NCBI GenBank assembly: GCA_043228905.1
Contig: JBHGNT010000014.1
Location: 17,794,001 to 17,858,000, forward strand
DNA length: 64,000 nucleotides
Source: Azolla caroliniana
Lineage: Eukaryota > Polypodiophyta
Direction of reading: 5' to 3'
Part shown: positions 49,526 to 59,850 of the stretch, in pieces
Layout of the letters: the number at the start of each line of letters is the position of its first letter
Numbering within the stretch: the first letter of the stretch is position 1
The notes under the pieces: model-generated
What the model saw: the letters and a program-made list of their open reading frames with translations, nothing else
Told to the model about the DNA's origin: nothing
Databases searched by the model: none
Made by a program: the position numbers and the translations under genes

Positions 49526-51994
49526 ATGCCGATTCCTGTGTCTGAAGAACTGCGATTGTGGCTTCATGAGAGAAACTTACAAGGTTTCATCAAAGTAGCA
49601 GAAGCGGAACCTCATCCGCAGGCGGAAGAATTGGTACAACAAATAGACATCACCAAAATCACCACAAAGAAAATACGAAATGCATTACAGATGCCAAGAG
49701 GAGGCTTTGAGGCAGTTAAAAAACCTTCATCAGAAGCACTCCAATCGTATTTCGGGGAATACTCACCCTCGGCAAAAGCATATCAGACTTATGGAGGTAG
49801 GGATGAGTTTTTCCATGAAGTGGCTAGATTTTTATTAGAGGTGGGATTTGTCAGCCCTCGTTTTTATTGTATGCCGAAAAAAAGGGCTGGGTTTATCATA
49901 GCCGCATACGAAAAAGAGGATTTCAACTGGCCACTATTGTCGGGGGAAGCTCTGAGAGAGCAGCTACAAGGGGTAAAAACAGGAAAACCGATGAAGCAAA
50001 TTTTTGGTCGTTGGATATCGGTATTGTTTCCGATTCAAGAATCGGAAACTCCTGTTCAGTCAAGAAGACCACCGATAGTACAAGCACCGCGAAGACACCG
50101 ACAGGTAGTACATGAAGAATGGATAGAGGAAGAATCGGCACATGCCGATAATATACAAACAAATATGCCTCAGTCGGAACCACCAAGACCAGAGAATTCC
50201 GAAAACAGGCAACCAACAGCCGAACAAGAAACAGTTGACAATTTGATAAACAAGCAACAGCCGACAGAAAATCGACAACAAGCAGAGAAGATGCGACAAA
50301 GGACAAGGATTAAACAAAAGGCTAATCGGCAATTCCAACCAGAAAACAGTGAGGGGTCAGCACCGAAAAGGCAACGCACAAAGGAAAATTCGAATACGCT
50401 TGTAGTAGCAGAAGTAATAAAACCAGGGAATGAGGGCGTTTCGACACAACCTCAACAAGGACAATCTTCAAAAGTAGCAATTCGGGAAGCACATGGGTAC
50501 TTGGATATTCCACCAGCAGCACATGAATTAGCTGCCATTTTACAGTTCGGAACTTCATACGAACTGGTTGAATGGTTGGCTAAAAGAATGACAGAAGTAT
50601 CAGAACGGCTGGCTCAAGAACATAATGACCGAATAATGATACAGAAAGCCTTACGAGGAGTGTTGGAACCTCAAGAAAAAGCAGAGATAGAGAAAATCGG
50701 CCGGAAAAGAAGTGCACAGAATAGAGGGGAGGCTATTGAAATGCCACCATTACATGAAGCACTGGTCGAAATTCATAAAGAATATGAAACGGCACGCAAA
50801 GCAGCCAGTGATATGGCTGAAAGATACAAAAGTGTATCAGCATCGGCGGAGGTGCTGAAACATCAGTTTTGTAACATACAGGCAGAAAATAAAGAACTAA
50901 AAGAAAGTCTGAACAAATGGGAAACACAGGCACGGCTTATGGTGTCGGAGTCAGAATGGCAGCAGAAATTGGAGGACGTTGAGAAAGCACGTCAAGCAGA
51001 AACAACAAGGGCCAACAATGTTGTATTTCGAACTACAAAATTAGAAAAACAAATAGAAACCATTCAGAATGGTCAATACAAAGTTCTCGAAGAAAAAAAT
51101 CAATTAATAAACGAATTACAGAAAAATCTAGAAGAAGCTAAGATGGCCAATCATACATATACCGAACAAATTGAAGAATTCGAAAGGTATATAGTGTCAC
51201 AGGAAAGTCAATTGACAGAAAAAGAGTGGAGTCTTGAAGAAGTCAACAGAAGAATTACGGAACAGCAGGAGGAATGGAGCAAAGAGAAATCGGCATTCGA
51301 ACAACAACAGGACGAAATTCGGAAGATATCGGAACAAAGACGGCTGGATATATATGTAGTCGAATCCAAACTAATGCGAGCTGAAAGTGAGAACCGAACC
51401 ACTATTACGGATTTACGGAAAGAGTTGCAAACCGCCCAATACGTCGCAAGCATCACTAGGGACAAAGTGCAGCACATCATAGGGAAACATCGAAACCTAG
51501 CAAAGAAAATGATCGATGAATCCCTTGCGCAAGGATGGAAGTTATGGACGGCACAAGCGGCGGAATTACAGTTATTGCGTGCCGACAAAAATAACCGTCA
51601 GGTCCAAGGTGCAGGTTTTTTTAAAATGGCACAAAAGGATATTGACAATATCCAAGAAGATATCATGAAAGATATGGACGAAATTGCGGCATTTTACAGA
51701 GAAGAAATTCAACGTATTATGCAAGAATTCGACAAAAATGATATAGGCACTTCCGTCCAGTTGGATAAAATCGAAGCCGAAAGAACCAGCAAGACTCCTG
51801 GTCTTCAAGCTCCCGGAAGAAGTGAACCAGAGCAGCCAACCGAATCACAACATTCAAAACCTGCTCCGAATGACGACTGTGACACAGATGAAGATGAAGA
51901 TGAAGAGGAAGATATAGGTGGAATACATCCAAGGCCAGAAGAGCCTTCGATTTTTGATATTCTGAACGATTCGGATGAAGAGCTACAGGAATAG
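49526..51994 (+). CDS. Gyp2 ORF3: coiled-coil protein of unknown function (822 aa)
   Basis: I do not recognise the family. I chose the ATG at 49526 (MPIPVSEELRLWLHERNLQG) because the second Gyp2 copy starts at the same point (60566); the frame is open back to 49388 without an ATG. Residues 1-175 look globular (GFIKVAEAEPHPQAEE, KKIRNALQMPRGG, FFHEVARFLLEVGF, FGRWISVLFP). Residues ~180-330 are polar with basic clusters (RQRTRIKQKANR, PKRQRTKE), a possible nuclear signal. Residues ~410-650 are heptad-like and rich in Glu, Lys and Gln, a long coiled coil. The C-terminus is very acidic (DTDEDEDEEED). No signal peptide or membrane segment is visible, so it does not look like an envelope protein. 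It sits where env or accessory genes lie in other elements. Confidence 0.85.
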   Translation: MPIPVSEELRLWLHERNLQGFIKVAEAEPHPQAEELVQQIDITKITTKKIRNALQMPRGGFEAVKKPSSEALQSYFGEYSPSAKAYQTYGGRDEFFHEVARFLLEVGFVSPRFYCMPKKRAGFIIAAYEKEDFNWPLLSGEALREQLQGVKTGKPMKQIFGRWISVLFPIQESETPVQSRRPPIVQAPRRHRQVVHEEWIEEESAHADNIQTNMPQSEPPRPENSENRQPTAEQETVDNLINKQQPTENRQQAEKMRQRTRIKQKANRQFQPENSEGSAPKRQRTKENSNTLVVAEVIKPGNEGVSTQPQQGQSSKVAIREAHGYLDIPPAAHELAAILQFGTSYELVEWLAKRMTEVSERLAQEHNDRIMIQKALRGVLEPQEKAEIEKIGRKRSAQNRGEAIEMPPLHEALVEIHKEYETARKAASDMAERYKSVSASAEVLKHQFCNIQAENKELKESLNKWETQARLMVSESEWQQKLEDVEKARQAETTRANNVVFRTTKLEKQIETIQNGQYKVLEEKNQLINELQKNLEEAKMANHTYTEQIEEFERYIVSQESQLTEKEWSLEEVNRRITEQQEEWSKEKSAFEQQQDEIRKISEQRRLDIYVVESKLMRAESENRTTITDLRKELQTAQYVASITRDKVQHIIGKHRNLAKKMIDESLAQGWKLWTAQAAELQLLRADKNNRQVQGAGFFKMAQKDIDNIQEDIMKDMDEIAAFYREEIQRIMQEFDKNDIGTSVQLDKIEAERTSKTPGLQAPGRSEPEQPTESQHSKPAPNDDCDTDEDEDEEEDIGGIHPRPEEPSIFDILNDSDEELQE

Positions 51995-52038
51995 GCGTGG
52001 GTTCGCTGGACAAGGTCCTGGCCCACGGACGTGCCAAG

Positions 52039-52496
52039 TGTTACCCGGACCCGGACAGTCAGTTTTTACCGAACAAGTGGGAAAGCGTCGAAAACGGAGT
52101 CGGTTCGGATCGACTGTTCGGATCAATGACTCAGCAGTAAACGAAGAGAACTAAGTTAGTTAGATAATTTTGTAATTCTTGATAGTAAGTAGGAATAGTT
52201 CTTGATGAGAAAAGACCTTCGGTATACTTATAAAAGGGAACCGAAGGCATTGTAAGAAAGGTCGTTTTATTTAGTAATATAAGTTTAAGTTAGGAATATC
52301 CTGTACGGATTCTGTGTTCTTCCTATTGTCTATGTTGTTAAGAGCAAGCTTCCTAATTTATAACTAAGTAACGATCACGGTAATTACCGATTAATATAGT
52401 ATAATTCCGTTCGTAAAACACAATTCCTTGTTAGAACGTTGAGTAGCGACGTTCACTCTTCTGTATCGGTAGTAGTTAGTAATTAGCCGATTAACA
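52039..52496 (+). repeat. Gyp2-H 3' LTR (458 bp)
   Basis: Same length as the 5' LTR with about six substitutions. It is followed by the TSD GACTC. Confidence 0.9.
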
Positions 52497-53360
52497 GACT
52501 CCCCGATGATGTCATCTCCGATCGCGGACCCTAGTTTGTCTCTCACTTCTGGCAGCACCTGCTACAAACTTTAGGCATCTCTGTCAAGTTGTCATCTACT
52601 TATCACCCCCAAACTGACGAGCAAACGAAGCGTGTCAACCAAATCCTTGAGCAGTATCTTCGGTGCTCTGTTAGTTACCAACAAGATGATTGGGTCAACT
52701 TACTTTCACTCGCGGAATTCGCCTACAATAATTCTCTCCATGCATCGATTGACGTCACTCCCTTCTTTGCCAACTATGGTTTACATCCTCGCTTCAACAT
52801 TTCCCTTCCTACCACTTCCGTGAACCCTTCAGCAGAGGATTGTGCTCGCATTTTGGAAGAACTACATCATGATTTATCCTTGGAGCTTAGTATTGCTAGT
52901 GAACGATACAAGCAACAGGTTGATCGCCATCGATCTGCCACTCCACACTTTTTCGTTGGAGACATGGTTTGGTTGTTACGTCGACACACCTCTACTACTC
53001 GTCCATGTGCGAAACTTGATTACAAGAAGTTGGGACCATTCCGTATCGTCGAGTGCATCAATCCCGTCGCCTTCCGGCTCGCCCTTCCATCCCACTTCTG
53101 GACTCATGATGTTTTTCATGTCTCCCTCCTCGAACCCCATTATGCTTCACAACTCCCAGGACGTCAGGCCCCTCCACCACCACCTGTGCAATTGACGACA
53201 AGGGAGGAATACGAGGTCGACCAAATCCTTGACTCGCGTTGGCATGTCTGAGGCCACGTGGGAACCATCAGAAAATTTACAAAATGCCCCAAAGGTCGTC
53301 CAAGATTTTCATCACCGATATCCCCACAAACCAGCGGCCGATTTGGGAAGGCGGCGTCGG
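52497..53360 (+). pseudogene. Gyp3-G integrase C-terminus and chromodomain remnant
   Basis: It resumes after the Gyp2-H TSD: VISDRGP (second catalytic Asp), a TAG, then LSSTYHPQTDEQTKRVNQIL, where the catalytic Glu position reads DEQTKR (usually GQTER). EFAYNNSLHASIDVTPF, FFVGDMVWLLRRH, KLGPFRIVE and HDVFHVSLLEPHY follow. The chromodomain start EYEVDQILDSRWH is joined to its end EATWEPSENLQNAPKV in another frame, with the central strand missing. This identifies the element as a chromovirus. Confidence 0.88.
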
Positions 53361-53373
53361 AGGGGGGATAATG

Positions 53374-53709
53374 TCAAGATTCGAACTCTTGACATGACCA
53401 TGTTATAATATAGTATCATGGGTTAACCAAAATATCTAGTACACAATTATGTATGTAATTGGTCCTTATTGTTTTGCTAGCATCATGTGCATAGTTGCTC
53501 CCTTGTAGTATTTACACTTGGCACATGCATGCTCTTTTGTAGATTCACATGCGTGCAACAAGTATGCATGCCATGTAGTATAAATAGAGGAGTTCACCTT
53601 GAAGGAATTCAAGGTGAACAACACCAGTTATGGAGTCTTTCCGTTAATACTACTAATCCATTTGTCTATCTTCTTTCTTGTCTCTTGAGCTTATGATCTA
53701 TCCGTGACA
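53374..53709 (+). repeat. Gyp3-G 3' LTR
   Basis: TGTCAAGATTCG...CCGTGACA, preceded by a G-rich polypurine tract and followed by CAATC. It carries the same TATA box and hairpin as the 5' LTR and lacks a 14-bp segment of it. Confidence 0.9.
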
Positions 53710-54164
53710 CAATCGCCTCCTGGATGGCGATCAATTGGGCCAGCGAAATGAGCCGAGAGGAGTTGTTGGCAGCACGCATCCGACAACTTGAGCGAAGGTC
53801 GAAAGATGTGGAACAGGCAACCACGAGGGTGAAGGAAGAGAGAAACCGAAACAAGGCCAGGTTCGACCGAACGCACCAACTCCAACCAAAGAAGATCGAA
53901 GAAGGCGGCTGGGTGCTAGTCTACGACAACAGTCTCGACAACCAGCATCGGTCTATGCGTAAGTTCGTAAAACAGTGGTTTGGGCCGTACGTGGTAATCA
54001 ATGCTAACAACAACGCGACGTATCATCTCGTGGAGCTCGACGGGACTCGAATAACGACACCGGTGGCGGGGAAGCGGATAAAGGCCTTCAAGAGGCGGAA
54101 CGAGGAGGAATCGAACCTAGTGGTGGGGATCAAAAGCGGCGATTTAGACCAAGAGGACGAGTAA
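53710..54164 (+). pseudogene. Gyp1-F integrase C-terminus
   Basis: It continues the frame interrupted at 39155: MAINWASEMSREELLAARIRQ, KNKARFDRTHQLQPKKIEEG-like sequence, WVLVYDNSLDNQHRSMRKF, QWFGPYVVINANNNATYHLVE, AGKRIKAFKRR, ending LDQEDE and TAA. It is colinear with the end of Gyp1-B pol and carries no stop in this piece. It is followed by the polypurine tract at 54219-54239. Confidence 0.88.
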
Positions 54165-54239
54165 TGGCTAACCTCGGAATCCCTCACTAAATTCGCTACC
54201 CGGCACATACCGGAGGATGTGTGGTTTAGTGGGGGTGGA

Positions 54240-55032
54240 TGTCGTGAAGATTCCGGGCCACAAGAGGAAACGTCGTCGAAAACACGGGAACACGGGTGTA
54301 CACGAGTACACTACCCTTTTGGATTAACTTATGTGGGAGAGTAACGAGGAGAGAAAATCAAGGAGAGAATCTAGGGATGGATAGCAACGGGTCATTAAAG
54401 CCGATGTAATGGTCACTCCTTGTGCTATAAAATGGGTGGCCTCAGACAGTTTAAGGGGGAACGATCGGGAGGAGAAGACGATGTTGTCGAACCAGAGACA
54501 GGGGCTCTCTCTCTCTTTCGCTTGCTCTCGCCTGAAGCTCTACGATCGAATCTTGGAAGGTGGACCCTCTGCTCACGTCAGACGCCTGCATGCTCCCGAC
54601 CAAAGGTCCACCTTATTGTGTGAGTTGGTTCTAGAGCTTGAAGCTCGGTTATCGGACCATACCGGTTGTTTTCCTTGCGCTTCATGCGCACGTTGTACCT
54701 AATAGCATTAATCTACTACATCGTTTTACATTTCTATTGTACTCGAGACTATATCATCGGCTCTGATCCGGTTGTAATCACTTAGTGCGCTACGCGCCCA
54801 TTCGCTTTAATATAACTTACCTCGTTAATCTGAGTTGCTTGCTGTGTCTCTGTCTTGTCGCGTCGTGTCGGGTTGGAAACACACGATTCTCTCTCCGCTA
54901 CTCTTCTTTGTCTACCCACGGTCTCTGTGTTCACACGAAGTGCAGACTCCTTCCCCTCACTTCCTGATTCCTTGGTCCAAGTCCCCCGTGGTCTTGCCCC
55001 ATTTCTACGCATCCGCGCTGAATACCGCGACA
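54240..55032 (+). repeat. Gyp1-F 3' LTR (793 bp)
   Basis: It starts TGTCGTGAAGATTCCGGG and ends ACCGCGACA, with TATA at ~54426. Many substitutions against the 5' LTR show this is an older insertion than Gyp1-B. It is followed by GCGT, the mutated partner of ACGT at 22174. Confidence 0.88.
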
Positions 55033-55035
55033 GCG

Positions 55036-55825
55036 TGTTGAGAGATCCAAGTCAACTTAGTTTAGTTATTTAGTCAACGATGTAACTTTGTAGTTACCTA
55101 GATAGAATCTAGTTAGGATTGTTGACTATAACACCTTAAATTGAACCTTGTACTTAAGTGGGATATTCTAGATCCTCCACTCTATTGTCCGTATAGGTGT
55201 ACGAGATGGATAAGGTGTAATGTGTATGGTGTGTAAAGGCTAAGGTGTGTAATATGTCATATGTATACGAGTGTGTGAGGATGAGTATGTGTGAGCACAT
55301 GCACAATTATGTGCATGTGACAAGAATGTAACGGTCGTCTTTTTGTAACGGCCGTTATTTACCATTACATTATGTACTATAAAAACCCCTTATGGGGCAC
55401 ATAATGGATATACATTTTTCCCCTCTCACATTTGTGTCATTTTCTATTTGTCTTTCTCTCTAGCTCTCTATCTAACTTAACCCCCTTAGGAGAGGGGGTG
55501 AAGCCTAGAACCCCAACAACACACTCCTAAGTACATTTAATATAGGACTTACACCTTAGTACCTATATTCTACTCACAGATGTGCACCTTTGCACACGAG
55601 ATGTATGTATACCTCATTGTGGGTATTTTTGTATTTGATGATGATAATGCTAATTTAATATAGAGTTAATCATCCCCCATCTTGTGTTGTTCATAAGTGT
55701 TAACTTCCTCTCTCTCTCTCTCTTCCTCTCTCACAAACACACACATATCACTTAATCTTCCGCTTATCAACTAATCACATAATTAGGTACTTATTAACCC
55801 ATACTTAATTACCTAATTCTTAACA
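55036..55825 (+). repeat. Cop2-E 3' LTR, enlarged by an insertion
   Basis: It starts TGTTGAGAGATCC and ends TTCTTAACA. It is 790 bp against 425 bp for the 5' LTR. The excess comes mainly from a 338-bp insertion at 55184 and a ~30-bp stretch near 55115. It is followed by the TSD ATTAT. Confidence 0.85.
55184..55521 (+). repeat. Solo LTR-like insertion (338 bp) of unassigned family
   Basis: It is flanked by CACTC (55179-55183 and 55522-55526). The empty site is visible in the Cop2-E 5' LTR. It starts TATTGTCC (TG expected), ends CAACA and has a TATA box TATAAAAA at 55378-55385. It has no coding capacity and no relative elsewhere in the window. Confidence 0.75.
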
Positions 55826-55830
55826 ATTAT

Positions 55831-56467
55831 GATACATGAGCGGCACAATGGATTGTGGCATCCTCTACAAGATGGCAATGCCAATTTGACTCAAAGGGTA
55901 CATAGATTCTGACTGGGCCGACTATAGAGTCAATCGATGATCGACCTCTGTATTTGTTTTCTCCCTCGGCAGGGAGCAATATCCTAGAGTAGCAAGAAGC
56001 AACCGATTGTTGCATGTTGGAGCACAGAGGCCGAATACAAGGGTGCGACTATGGCTACATGTGAAGCCGTATGGCTCAAGAGGATTTTGAAGGATCTGGG
56101 TGTTCCTATCAAGGATTCAACTCCCCTTTACTGCGACAACACGAGCAATATTTATCTAGCTCGGAACCTGGTGTTCCACGCAGGCACGAAGCATATCGAG
56201 GTGTGTTATCCCTTGATCTGAGAGTGCGTTCAGGCTGAAGATGTCGACCTTCAACATATCAACACGAATCTTCAGACAACTGTCATCTTCACCAAAGCCC
56301 TAGGAGTATAAAGTGTCTGCAATTCATGTTAGACCTTGGATTGACGATCCTTGATTTCCCAAGCTTGAGGGGGAGTACAAGAGAGAACCGGATACCGTCC
56401 AAACCGGGTAATGGCCAAAGCGGACATCAACCGAAAGGAGCCAACCCAAGTTGAGCTTGAGGAAGCG
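55831..56467 (+). pseudogene. Cop2-D RNase H and 3' end
   Basis: After the Cop2-E TSD the RT/RNase H continues in mixed frames: DSDWADYRVNR, then EAEYKGATMATCEAVWLKRIL, LYCDNTSNIYLARN, HAGTKHIEVCYPLI and VDLQHINTNLQTTVIFTKALG. These are the standard copia RNase H blocks. A polypurine tract CTTGAGGGGGAGT lies at ~56364 and the 3' LTR starts at 56468. Confidence 0.82.
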
Positions 56468-56864
56468 TGTTGAGAATCAAGCTCAACCTAGACTAGTGTG
56501 TGAACACACCTTTGAGAATCTATGAGCACTCAAAGGTCAAAAGTCACACCACTACTCTCTACACATTAACTATGTGTCATAGAATCATATTCTATGACAC
56601 ATAACTAATGAGTTTCCACATTCCCCATGACCCATGAGCTTCGGTAGTTAATGAATAGAGAGGGCGACTATATAAAGCACCCTCCTCCTACTTTGTAATC
56701 CGTCAGTTAAATCTCGTTTGTAATATACAATTTTCTTGAGTATTCTATTTTCCATTATCCTATCCTATCTTGTGTCTCTCTCCTCTCCTCTTCTCAAACA
56801 CACATACACACACAACACATCTCTAACCTATTCCGCTGCACAAAATCACCATCGATTCATTACA
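56468..56864 (+). repeat. Cop2-D 3' LTR (397 bp)
   Basis: Same length as the 5' LTR at 7191 with about 20 substitutions. It is followed by TCTAT (56865-56869). Confidence 0.88.
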
Positions 56865-57767
56865 TCTATCAACGGATGTTAAGCCCATATAACAATGCCA
56901 CTACTGGATGAATCTGAATTACGCGCTTTGCATAAAGGAAGAAATCGATAAATTATTGAAAATCAAATTCATTCGTCCTATCAAGAAGGCGACTTGACTG
57001 ATTCCAATTGTCGTAGTACCAAAGAAGAAGGGAAAAATTCGGGTGTGTGTTGATTACAAAAAATTAAATGCCGTAACTGTCACCGACACATTTCCTCTAC
57101 CATTCACGGATGGGATGCTGAATGTTGTAGCCAGCCATGAGATGTAAAACTTCTTAGATGGGTTCAACGGCTATAACCAAATTCGAATGCACCCTAACGA
57201 TCAGGGGAAGATGACGGTCTTCACGGACAGGGGTGTGTTCATCGTCGTCGTAATGATGTTCGGTCTGAAAATTGTGCCGACTACATTTCAAAGAATAATC
57301 ACAGAGATATTCGGCGAGTACATACTAACCTTTATGCAGGTATTCCTTGATTTGCGGGTTATGGCACAGGGAGCAAAAATCTGCGGCACCTGCGATTATG
57401 TTTAGAGAGATGTAGATCGGCGAGGCTCAGCCTCAACTCGGTCAAGTGTGCATTCGGCGTGACAAGTGGCGCACTCTTAGGCCATATAGTGAGCAGCGAA
57501 GGCATCGCGATGGAACCAAGGAAAATTATGGCAATAATCGATGCGCGGACCCCGAAAAACGCAAAGGCACTGAGTCGATTCTTAGGTCAGATCTGATGGC
57601 ACAACGGAATGCTACGTCACCTCGCCGACTTCGCAACGCCTTTACACGCGACGGTACATCACATGCCGTTCAAATGGAATGAAGTTAAGGAGAAGGCATA
57701 CTAGGCATTGAAAGCCATGTTGTCGCAAGCACTTGTCGTCCAACTCTCGGATTGGCACATTCCACGT
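56865..57767 (+). pseudogene. Gyp2 reverse transcriptase (plus-strand copy, continued)
   Basis: It resumes from 7190: [99 protein letters not shown] and MQVFLD. The catalytic FLDD is damaged (a frame break after FLD). Further blocks ([35 protein letters not shown]) follow in other frames. It ends in ACGT at 57764-57767, where a Gyp1 LTR is inserted. Confidence 0.85.
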
Positions 57768-58595
57768 TGTCGTGAGGATTTTCGGCTATGGTGAGAAAAC
57801 TGAGTGGGACGAATAAAACAGAGATGTGCAACATTGCATATGCACTTAATAAATTTGTAAATAGGAATAAGAAAAACAATGTATAAGGAAAGGGTAAAAT
57901 ATAAGGTGCTAAAAGTGCACTACGAAGTTCGTGAAGTACAAAGGTAATGTGCACTTAGATGCATATGCACATGTAGACTAAGGGGAGTGCATGGAAGTAA
58001 GGGTGTAATAAGTAGAGGGCATGATGGTGTGTGTGAAAATGAGAGGAAGGGAGTTAAGGCCCCATCAATCTCTCCTCCTAAGATCAGGGCAAATATTCCC
58101 CTTTGAAAATAGTGGAATATTTGACCTCTCCTTTTGTAATGAGCCTCACCCCTTTCTACTATAAAAGGGGGTAAGGGGTCACCATTGAGGGGATCACCAT
58201 TTTGTCGTTAGAGGTAGACCGTTAGTGTTTTCTTCTTCATCTTATCCCTATTTCGTTTTAGGGTTTCGGTTTTAAGTTCCCCTTTAATATCATTTTCATT
58301 TCTCTCAATTAGGGTTTAGTTCTTCTTCCTATCTAGTTAGGTTTTCTAATTGTGCTTGAATTCGGCCTATATGGCCTCGGTTGTAATCATATTGTGGCTT
58401 TGTGCCTCGTAATGGAATTTGTTTGATGAACCTTGTCTCGATCTAGCTCTTTATCTTTCTAATCTTTGCACATTGTTCATCCCCTTTTGTGCTCGGATGC
58501 TTGGTTAAGCTCCCATTTCCCCCCTTCTTTTACTCCCTAGTCCAAGACCCTCGTAGTCCCGCCCAAGCCGACACCACGCGTAGATTTCCGGGACA
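57768..58595 (+). repeat. Gyp1 solo LTR (828 bp)
   Basis: It starts TGTCGTGAGGATTTTCGG and ends TTTCCGGGACA. A TATA box lies at ~58160 (CTATAAAAGGGGG), and the conserved TCCAAGACCCTCGTAGTCCC tail lies near 58540. It is flanked by ACGT and TCGT (one change) within Gyp2 RNase H codons (HVFV). Confidence 0.87.
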
Positions 58596-59040
58596 TCGTG
58601 TTCGTCAACGCATGCGACATCGCAATTGGCAGTGCGTTAATGCAGCTCACTGAGCTGAACTGGTATCATTCGGTTTACTATACAAGTCAAAAGCTCTCAG
58701 TAGTCAAGTGCAATTATTCGACGATAGAACGCGAGGCATTAGGTATGATTTACAACATAAATAAGTTTTGACACTACCTACTTGGCCGAAAGTTCGCATC
58801 TCACATGAACTATGCCGTCGTACGCTACTTGGTATCAAAGCAATCCCTCATGGGTAAATTAGCCAGATCAATGTTGTTGCTTCAAGAATTGGAATTTGAT
58901 ATCCAGCATAGGCTGGGAACCCAACACGCCATTGCCGATTATTTAAGCCGGATCAAGAAAAAAACAAAAGCATTAACCACAAAACCACTCCCCGCTGAAT
59001 CAACCTCGTGGGAGGGACCCCACTCCCAATAAATAGGTGG
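58596..59040 (+). pseudogene. Gyp2 RNase H (plus-strand copy)
   Basis: [41 protein letters not shown], a TGA, HYLLGRKF, RYLVSKQSLMGKLARSMLLLQE and [13 protein letters not shown]. Instead of the integrase, the frame ends after EGPHSQ with TAA, and sequence resembling the ORF3 promoter follows. The integrase is therefore deleted in this copy. Confidence 0.83.
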
Positions 59041-59121
59041 ATGCTTTAATGTACCATTATTGTACCCCTCACGGGTAAATTAGCAAGATGGATGTTGCTT
59101 CAAGAATTTGAATTTGATATC

Positions 59122-59850
59122 TATTGGGAAACAGGTCCCTCCGGATGGGAAGGAAGAAGAACAGTGCCGATGAACAAACTCGGTCGTGGCCAATAGGCCG
59201 AGGCCGAAACCGGATGAGGAGTACCCGGCTACGGAGAGCCGGATGGTGTAGACCCGGTATGAACCAGATGAGGAGTACCCGGCTACAGAGAGCCGGATGG
59301 TGCAGGCCCGGTATGAACCGGATGAGGAGTACCCGGCTACGGAGAGCCGGATGGTACAGACCCGGTGAGAACCGGATGAAGAGACATATTCGTAAATATG
59401 TTTTTGAGAGCCCATCGAGGCTACATTTGTAAATAGTCGAAAAGTCATATTAGTATAAATATGATTTAGGGCAAACTTTTAGTAACTATCATGGTTGTCA
59501 TTCTTCCTTGTTGGTGCAAGAAGAAGAGAGAGCACGCAATAGTGGACAGAGAGAGAGAGAGAGAAAGAGGTTGTTGCCTCTGTTGTAACCGCCGCCTGTG
59601 GCGAAGATCGTGAGCACGAGGTCGTTGCCTTCGTGGACTCACTGTTTTGTACATTCTTACATAGTGACAGTTTGCAGCTTGTGGACTGTCGTGGTTTTTC
59701 CCCTAGTTTGGGGTTTTCCACGTAAACCTCCTGTGTAGTGTGTGTGTATCTTCCTCTCCTTTGTGTCGTGTTTTATTTCCCGTTTTCTGTGTATCATTCT
59801 AAGCTCGGTTGTGGCCGAGCATTGCGCATAAGGAACGTTGGGTTCCCGTT
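59122..59850 (+). repeat. Cop1-related LTR (variant)
   Basis: It starts TATTGGGAAACAGGTCCCTCC and ends near GTTGTGGCCGAGCATTGCG and a few more bases; the exact end is unclear. It holds a 54-bp minisatellite (units at 59209, 59263, 59317 and part of 59371) and a TATA-like GTATAAATATG near 59453. The flanks share ~33 bp of repeat-unit sequence rather than a 5-bp TSD. Confidence 0.75.

Larger units (their letters stand above)
43247..52496 (+). mobile_element. Gyp2-H: gypsy element with a third gene (9.25 kb)
   Basis: The LTRs are 43247-43704 and 52039-52496, both 458 bp and differing at about six positions. The TSD is GACTC at 43242-43246 and 52497-52501, in the Gyp3-G integrase. Order: LTR, gag, in-frame TAG, pol (protease, RT, RNase H, integrase), A-rich spacer, TATA box, ORF3, LTR. 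The only lesion I see in the coding part is one TGA in the integrase. Confidence 0.94.
39156..53709 (+). mobile_element. Gyp3-G: chromodomain gypsy element, split by Gyp2-H
   Basis: The LTRs are 39156-39505 (350 bp) and 53374-53709 (336 bp; the difference is one 14-bp indel). The TSD is CAATC at 39151-39155 and 53710-53714. The 5' LTR starts TATCAAG, the 3' LTR TGTCAAG. Internal order is gag, protease, RT, RNase H, integrase and a chromodomain remnant, with PPT GGAGGGGGGATAA at 53361-53373. It carries several stops and a 70-bp duplication, so it is inactive. Confidence 0.9.
22178..55032 (+). mobile_element. Gyp1-F: fungal-type gypsy element, split
   Basis: The LTRs are 22178-22971 (794 bp) and 54240-55032 (793 bp). 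The TSD is ACGT at 22174-22177 and GCGT at 55033-55036 (one change). Own sequence is 22178-25451, 36653-39155 and 53710-55032. Inserted elements are Cop1-A2/Gyp1-B and Gyp3-G/Gyp2-H. Gag, protease, RT, RNase H and integrase are all present in pieces, with many stops. The reassembled length is ~7.1 kb, equal to Gyp1-B. Confidence 0.88.
18251..55825 (+). mobile_element. Cop2-E: internally deleted copia element
   Basis: The 5' LTR is 18251-18675. The 3' LTR is 55036-55825, enlarged by an inserted solo LTR. The TSD is ATTAT at 18246-18250 and 55826-55830. The internal region (18676-22173) has gag, protease and integrase pieces, but RT and RNase H are absent. The copy jumps at about 22010 from the start of RT (AAPNPR*VEV) to the 3' untranslated end. 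Gyp1-F is inserted exactly at the junction with the 3' LTR. Confidence 0.88.
7191..56864 (+). mobile_element. Cop2-D: Ty1/copia element, split by nested insertions
   Basis: Both LTRs are 397 bp (7191-7587 and 56468-56864) and start TGTTGAGAATCAAG. The TSD is TCTAT at 7186-7190 and 56865-56869. Own sequence is 7191-~11050, ~16877-16989, 17719-18245 and 55831-56864; the rest is later insertions. The LTRs differ at about 20 positions, so it is the oldest element of the nest with a measurable age. Coding order is gag, protease, integrase, RT, RNase H (copia order). Many stops make it inactive. Confidence 0.88.

Noticed and set aside
49526-51994. ORF3 as a viral-type envelope gene
   Set aside because: No signal peptide, membrane segment or Cys-rich ectodomain is visible. 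The protein is polar with coiled coil, basic clusters and an acidic tail.
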